NCBI GenBank assembly: GCA_009785545.1
Contig: WQWD01000128.1
Span: 1-7,095, forward strand
DNA from: Treponema sp.
GTDB lineage: Bacteria > Spirochaetota > Spirochaetia > Treponematales > Breznakiellaceae
DNA length: 7,095 bases
Direction of reading: 5' to 3'
Shown one piece after another: positions 4,236 through 7,095 of this stretch. The notes under the pieces were generated by a model. It worked only from the letters and a program-made list of their open reading frames with translations. It was not told the origin of the DNA and made no database searches. Each line of letters begins with the position of its first letter. Within the stretch, counting starts at the first letter, position 1. The position numbers and the translations under genes are program-made.

Positions 4236-5990
4236 ATGAGTGAATTAAACATTGCCCAAATCAAAGAAAGAGCGAAAGAGTATGTCGCTAAAGAAAAAGA
4301 TTGTCATTTCAGGGAAGAAGTAGAAAAACTTTTATTTCTTGATACAGAGGAAGCTGACAAAGAGTTAATCGATCGTTTCTACCAAAATCTGGAATTTGGA
4401 ACAGGCGGTCTTAGAGGCATTATCGGCGGCGGTTATAATCGCATGAATTCATTGGTGGTAAAAAGTGCCACCCAAGGGCTTGCTTCTTATCTGATAAAAA
4501 CATTTCCTGATAAGGCGCTTAAAGCGGCAATAGCTTTTGACAGCCGCCATTATTCCGCCGAATTTTCCGAAGCCGCAGCTTTAATTTTTGCCGCTAACGG
4601 GATAAAAACATATTTGTTTTCGGCGCAGAGACCGACGCCAGAATTATCTTTCGCAATTCGCCGTCTTGGCTGCGATACAGGCATTGTTGTAACTGCCAGC
4701 CACAACCCGCCTCAGTACAACGGTTACAAAGCATACTGGAATGACGGCTCTCAGGTGATCCCTCCTCATGATGTTGGTATCATTGACGAAGTTAATGCCG
4801 TTTATGAAATAAAAGAAATTTCAAAAAAAGAAGCTTTAGACAAAGGGCTTTTAGTGATAATCGATAAAGAAATTGACGAGCCTTATCAGGAAATGGTAAA
4901 AGCAAGTCTTTTTAGAAAAGAATTGATAAAACAAAAAGCAAACGAAGTAAAAATCGTTTTTACGCCATTGCACGGAACTGGTGCGTTTCATGTCGAAAAA
5001 ATCCTTGGCGATCTTGGCTTGAAAGTGATTACCGTTCCCGAGCAGCGTGAAGGTGACGGAAACTTTCCCACAGTGGCTTTCCCCAACCCCGAAGAAGCCG
5101 CCGCCCTTGAAATGGCTTTAGCGCTTGGCAAAAAAGAAAACGCCGATGTTGTAATGGCAACCGACCCGGATGCCGACCGTTTTGGTGTCGCAGTCCCTGA
5201 CAAACAGGGCGGCTTTGTGCTTGTTACCGGCAACCAAATGGGAGTTCTCCTCGCCGATTACATTTTCCTTTCGCTCAAAGAGCAGGGCAGGCTGCCGCCA
5301 AACGCCGCCATGGTTAACACGATTGTTACTACAGGAATGCAAAAAAAAGTAGCGCAGTATTACAATAGTGATTGTGTAGAATGTCTTACAGGTTTTAAAT
5401 GGATTGCCGGTGTTATGCGAAACTGGGAACTTGGCCTTGCCTCAGGAGACCCCGATGCCAAAAACTTTGTGTTCGGCACAGAGGAGAGCTACGGTTATAA
5501 TATTGCGGCGGACGTTCGTGATAAAGACGGCGTTTCCGTCGCAGCGTTGACGGCGGAAATGACCCTCTACTGGCGCAGTCAGGGAAAAAGCTTATTGGAT
5601 CGCCTTGATGAACTTTACGGCATCTGCGGTTACTGGCAGGAATTGGGAATCTCCAAATATTTTGAGGGGTCTGAAGGGCAAACCACTATGAGCGGCATCA
5701 TGGGAGAGTACCGAAAAAATCCACCCAAGATGCTTGGCGGCATAGATGTCGCAAAAGTTCGTGACTTAAAGAACTGTACTGACGGGCTGCCCTCAAGTGA
5801 TGTATTACAATTTTTCCTTACAGAAGGCACTGTCGTAAGCGTCCGACCCAGTGGCACAGAGCCAAAGATCAAGTTTTACGCCTCTTGCTGCACTGAAGTA
5901 GGCGCAGACGGATTGGATTCGGCAAAAGCCGAAGCCGCCCGCAAATTGGATGCGATAAAGAAGGATATCCGTATTGTAATTGGGGATTAG
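4236..5990 (+). CDS. Phospho-sugar mutase (phosphoglucomutase/phosphomannomutase), complete
   Basis: 584 residues, the normal size of the long bacterial PGM2-like alpha-D-phosphohexomutase class. It interconverts hexose-1- and hexose-6-phosphates through a phosphoserine in the cytoplasm. All four active-site loops are intact: the phosphoserine loop TASHNPPQYNGYK (153-165, catalytic S155); the Mg loop DPDADR (310-315); the sugar-specificity loop GTEESYG (414-420); and the phosphate-binding loop RPSGTEPKIK (537-546). FGTGGLRG (54-61) near the N-terminus is also typical of this class. GTEESYG is the form usual in phosphoglucomutase/phosphopentomutase-type members, so glucose-1-P to glucose-6-P is the favoured reaction, with phosphomannose or phosphopentose possible. 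The ATG at 4236 is the first start after an in-frame TAA at 4224. There is no good Shine-Dalgarno: AAGGTG at 4215-4220 is 15 nt away. No clear terminator follows. It appears to be transcribed alone. Confidence 0.93.
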   Translation: MSELNIAQIKERAKEYVAKEKDCHFREEVEKLLFLDTEEADKELIDRFYQNLEFGTGGLRGIIGGGYNRMNSLVVKSATQGLASYLIKTFPDKALKAAIAFDSRHYSAEFSEAAALIFAANGIKTYLFSAQRPTPELSFAIRRLGCDTGIVVTASHNPPQYNGYKAYWNDGSQVIPPHDVGIIDEVNAVYEIKEISKKEALDKGLLVIIDKEIDEPYQEMVKASLFRKELIKQKANEVKIVFTPLHGTGAFHVEKILGDLGLKVITVPEQREGDGNFPTVAFPNPEEAAALEMALALGKKENADVVMATDPDADRFGVAVPDKQGGFVLVTGNQMGVLLADYIFLSLKEQGRLPPNAAMVNTIVTTGMQKKVAQYYNSDCVECLTGFKWIAGVMRNWELGLASGDPDAKNFVFGTEESYGYNIAADVRDKDGVSVAALTAEMTLYWRSQGKSLLDRLDELYGICGYWQELGISKYFEGSEGQTTMSGIMGEYRKNPPKMLGGIDVAKVRDLKNCTDGLPSSDVLQFFLTEGTVVSVRPSGTEPKIKFYASCCTEVGADGLDSAKAEAARKLDAIKKDIRIVIGD

Positions 5991-6018
5991 TGGTGGGGAA
6001 TATTGAGATCGGAAAGGA

Positions 6019-6081
6019 TGAACCGCGCAAGGATCGAACTTGCGACCCGCAGATTAAGAGATCCCCTCGCTCTCAGCTATA
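6019..6081 (-). pseudogene. tRNA-Lys(CTT) remnant: 3' half intact, 5' half decayed
   Basis: On the minus strand the 3' half is canonical: 7-base anticodon loop CTCTTAA (6054-6060, anticodon CTT at 6056-6058), variable GGGTC (6044-6048), T-stem GCAAG/CTTGC around TTCGATC (6027-6043), and acceptor 3' strand GCGGTTC plus discriminator A (6019-6026). The 5' half fails. The D-arm is shortened to TAGCTGAGAGCG with the loop missing, the 5' anticodon strand GGGAT cannot pair properly with TCTGC, and nothing upstream pairs with GCGGTTC. No CCA is encoded. It is read as a fragment or pseudogene, possibly an attachment-site copy left by an integrating element. Confidence 0.6.
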
Positions 6082-6187
6082 CTAAAGCATATAGGCTTAT
6101 ATTACATTAAAAATAAAGTATTGTCGAGTAGTTATCAGCATTTTACTCATATTAGAGTATTTTGAATTATGCGAATGTATATTGTCA

Positions 6188-6234
6188 TCAAGAATTTGTC
6201 CACTTTTTCTGTCGTTTTTTCTGTCGTTTTCCAT
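6188..6234 (-). repeat. Two tandem 12-bp units in AT-rich DNA
   Basis: On the plus strand TTTTTCTGTCG is followed directly by TTTTTTCTGTCG (about 6204-6227). Read on the minus strand it gives RQKKRQKK in the frame that continues from the decayed gene upstream, or NDRKNDRK in a 45-codon reading from an ATG at 6234 to a stop at 6097 that has no ribosome-binding site. Neither is strong enough to call as a gene. Confidence 0.35.
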
Positions 6235-6319
6235 GTTCGATTTGACGATTAAAATTTAAAATTAGCTTAGTAACAACTCCCGTGCGTAGAAAGCAAATCT
6301 ACCGGGTATCTTTTTTGTT

Positions 6320-6920
6320 CTATTTTTCCAATTGCTTGAAGGATAATTCAAAAATAAGGACACCATTTCTATACTTATGAATTTGACTAATATCTTGATT
6401 TAAATAAAGACGTGCATCCTGCCAATGCATATAATTTACAAGAATAAAAAAAGCGAATAAGATATTTTTTCATATCTATCTTTTTTTAAGAGTGGTTGAA
6501 TATTAACCCAAAAATTTCCGGATACGTCTGTAATAACATTTTCATTGAAACGAAGTGTATCACGCCTTTTATATCCAAATGTTAACATAATTCCAATGGA
6601 ACTTAGTACGGTGATATTGTGTGACTAACCTTCAAAAGTTCAAGTAATTCGGGCTTTTAAATCTTTTGATGTAAATTGACTTCAGTTATCACGGATTTCC
6701 TTTTTTTGTATACCTTTTCCTTTTGCTCCTATTTTCCCTCCTGAACTTCTGTATACACATCTTGTAAGTGGTGGTCTAAATATGCAAGCTCAGTGTGGGT
6801 ACGACAATACTCAAATGAGTTAACACAAAACCTTTATATCTATACGTCTATATTCTGCTTATCTTTAAAGTATAAACAAATAGGAAAAACCATTTGAAAC
6901 TTTAATATCTTTTGAAGAAT
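6320..6920 (-). pseudogene. Decayed protein gene with frameshifts and in-frame stops
   Basis: Consecutive minus-strand open stretches join into one plausible protein across frame changes. First stretch: 6732-6833, with FEYCRTHTELAYLDHHLQDV. Second: about 6439-6728, broken by stops at 6682, 6640 and 6625, with FGYKRRDTLRFNENVITDV and SGNFWVNIQPLLKKDRYEK. Third: about 6323-6450, with MHWQDARLYLNQDISQIHK and NGVLIFELSFKQLEK, ending at a TAG at 6320. The two shifts fall near 6729 (a GGAGGGAAAATAG run) and in a T-run near 6450. The 62-codon stretch at 6439-6624 is longer than expected by chance in such AT-rich DNA, and the pieces abut each other. Alternating hydrophobic residues hint at beta strands, perhaps an envelope protein, but I do not recognise the family. 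An ATG-led start has not been found; upstream stops lie at 6834, 6840 and 6921. Confidence 0.45.
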
Positions 6921-7095
6921 TCAAGGTTCTTTTTTCTTAAGCTCTTATTAAGAATATTTTTTGATTTGAAAGTTTTAGGAAAGTTAGCAGAGCGAAAAAA
7001 TCCTTCTGGAGTTCCGACCGCCTGCTGATTCTAAAAAAAATTAGGATTGTAAAGAATTCAGTCTTGAAGCTGGAAGGCTAAAGCTATGTTTGCCA

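Larger units (their letters stand above)
5991..7095. other. AT-rich region without an intact gene
   Basis: About 1.1 kb follows the mutase gene with no intact ORF of 60 codons or more. It is visibly more AT-rich than the genes before it. It holds the tRNA-Lys fragment (6019-6081), the 12-bp tandem repeat, the decayed minus-strand gene (6320-6920) and a last segment, 6912-7095, with two competing short readings. These are a plus-strand 38-codon frame ending LGKLAERKNPSGVPTAC at 7028 and a minus-strand 46-codon open frame at 6940-7077; neither has a clear start or ribosome-binding site. The composition shift and gene debris suggest acquired DNA that has since decayed. Confidence 0.6.

Noticed and set aside
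6097..6234. 45-codon minus-strand ORF starting at an ATG (NDRKNDRK repeat)
   Set aside because: No ribosome-binding site, no recognisable domain, and it overlaps a different frame that continues from the decayed gene.
6382..6472. Minus-strand reading starting MKKYLIRFF with an LAGC-like lipobox
   Set aside because: It stops after about 28 codons, and the overlapping +1 frame joins better to the flanking decayed gene, so the lipobox is probably accidental.

Overview
The window looks like chromosomal DNA from a spirochaete, most likely a Treponema-type organism. The reasons are a PUR-domain (DUF3276-like, BpuR-like) nucleic-acid-binding protein, a large phosphohexomutase of the treponemal type, strong AAGGAG Shine-Dalgarno sites and sigma70-type promoters. 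This is a family-level inference; the species cannot be read from the sequence. Coding parts are of moderate GC, while the last ~1 kb is clearly AT-rich.

Layout. (1) 2-1180 (+): the C-terminal two thirds of a phosphohexomutase whose catalytic-serine domain lies outside the window. (2) 1227-2060 (+): a PUR-domain protein with a long arginine-rich tail made of 21-residue tandem repeats, probably co-transcribed with (1). (3) 2084-2401 (-): a small XRE-family regulator, convergent with (2). (4) 2402-2677: intergenic region with a ~120-bp hairpin-rich palindromic element (2432-2550) and a good promoter (2597-2624). (5) 2678-3430 (+): a secreted protein, probably an outer-membrane beta-barrel. (6) 3487-4074 (+): a Uma2-family (DUF820) PD-(D/E)XK nuclease-fold protein. 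(7) 4073-4200: a second ~125-bp element of three consecutive hairpins. (8) 4236-5990 (+): a complete 584-residue phospho-sugar mutase with all four catalytic loops and a possibly leaderless start. (9) 5991-7095: no intact gene. It holds a tRNA-Lys(CTT) fragment on the minus strand in which only the 3' half is preserved, then AT-rich DNA that can be read on the minus strand as a frameshifted, stop-riddled protein gene.

The two mutases supply sugar-phosphate interconversion (glucose-1-P/glucose-6-P or mannose equivalents) for glycolysis and envelope glycans. The XRE regulator and the secreted protein are divergently transcribed across the first palindromic element, which carries dyads that could be either a repeat family or operators. 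The most notable points are the recently expanded repeat tail of the PUR protein, the two three-hairpin elements, a promoter-like 20-bp box shared by the Uma2 and mutase genes, and the tRNA 3'-half next to a decayed gene, which resembles the scar of a tRNA-integrating element. I did not find a convincing new multi-gene system.
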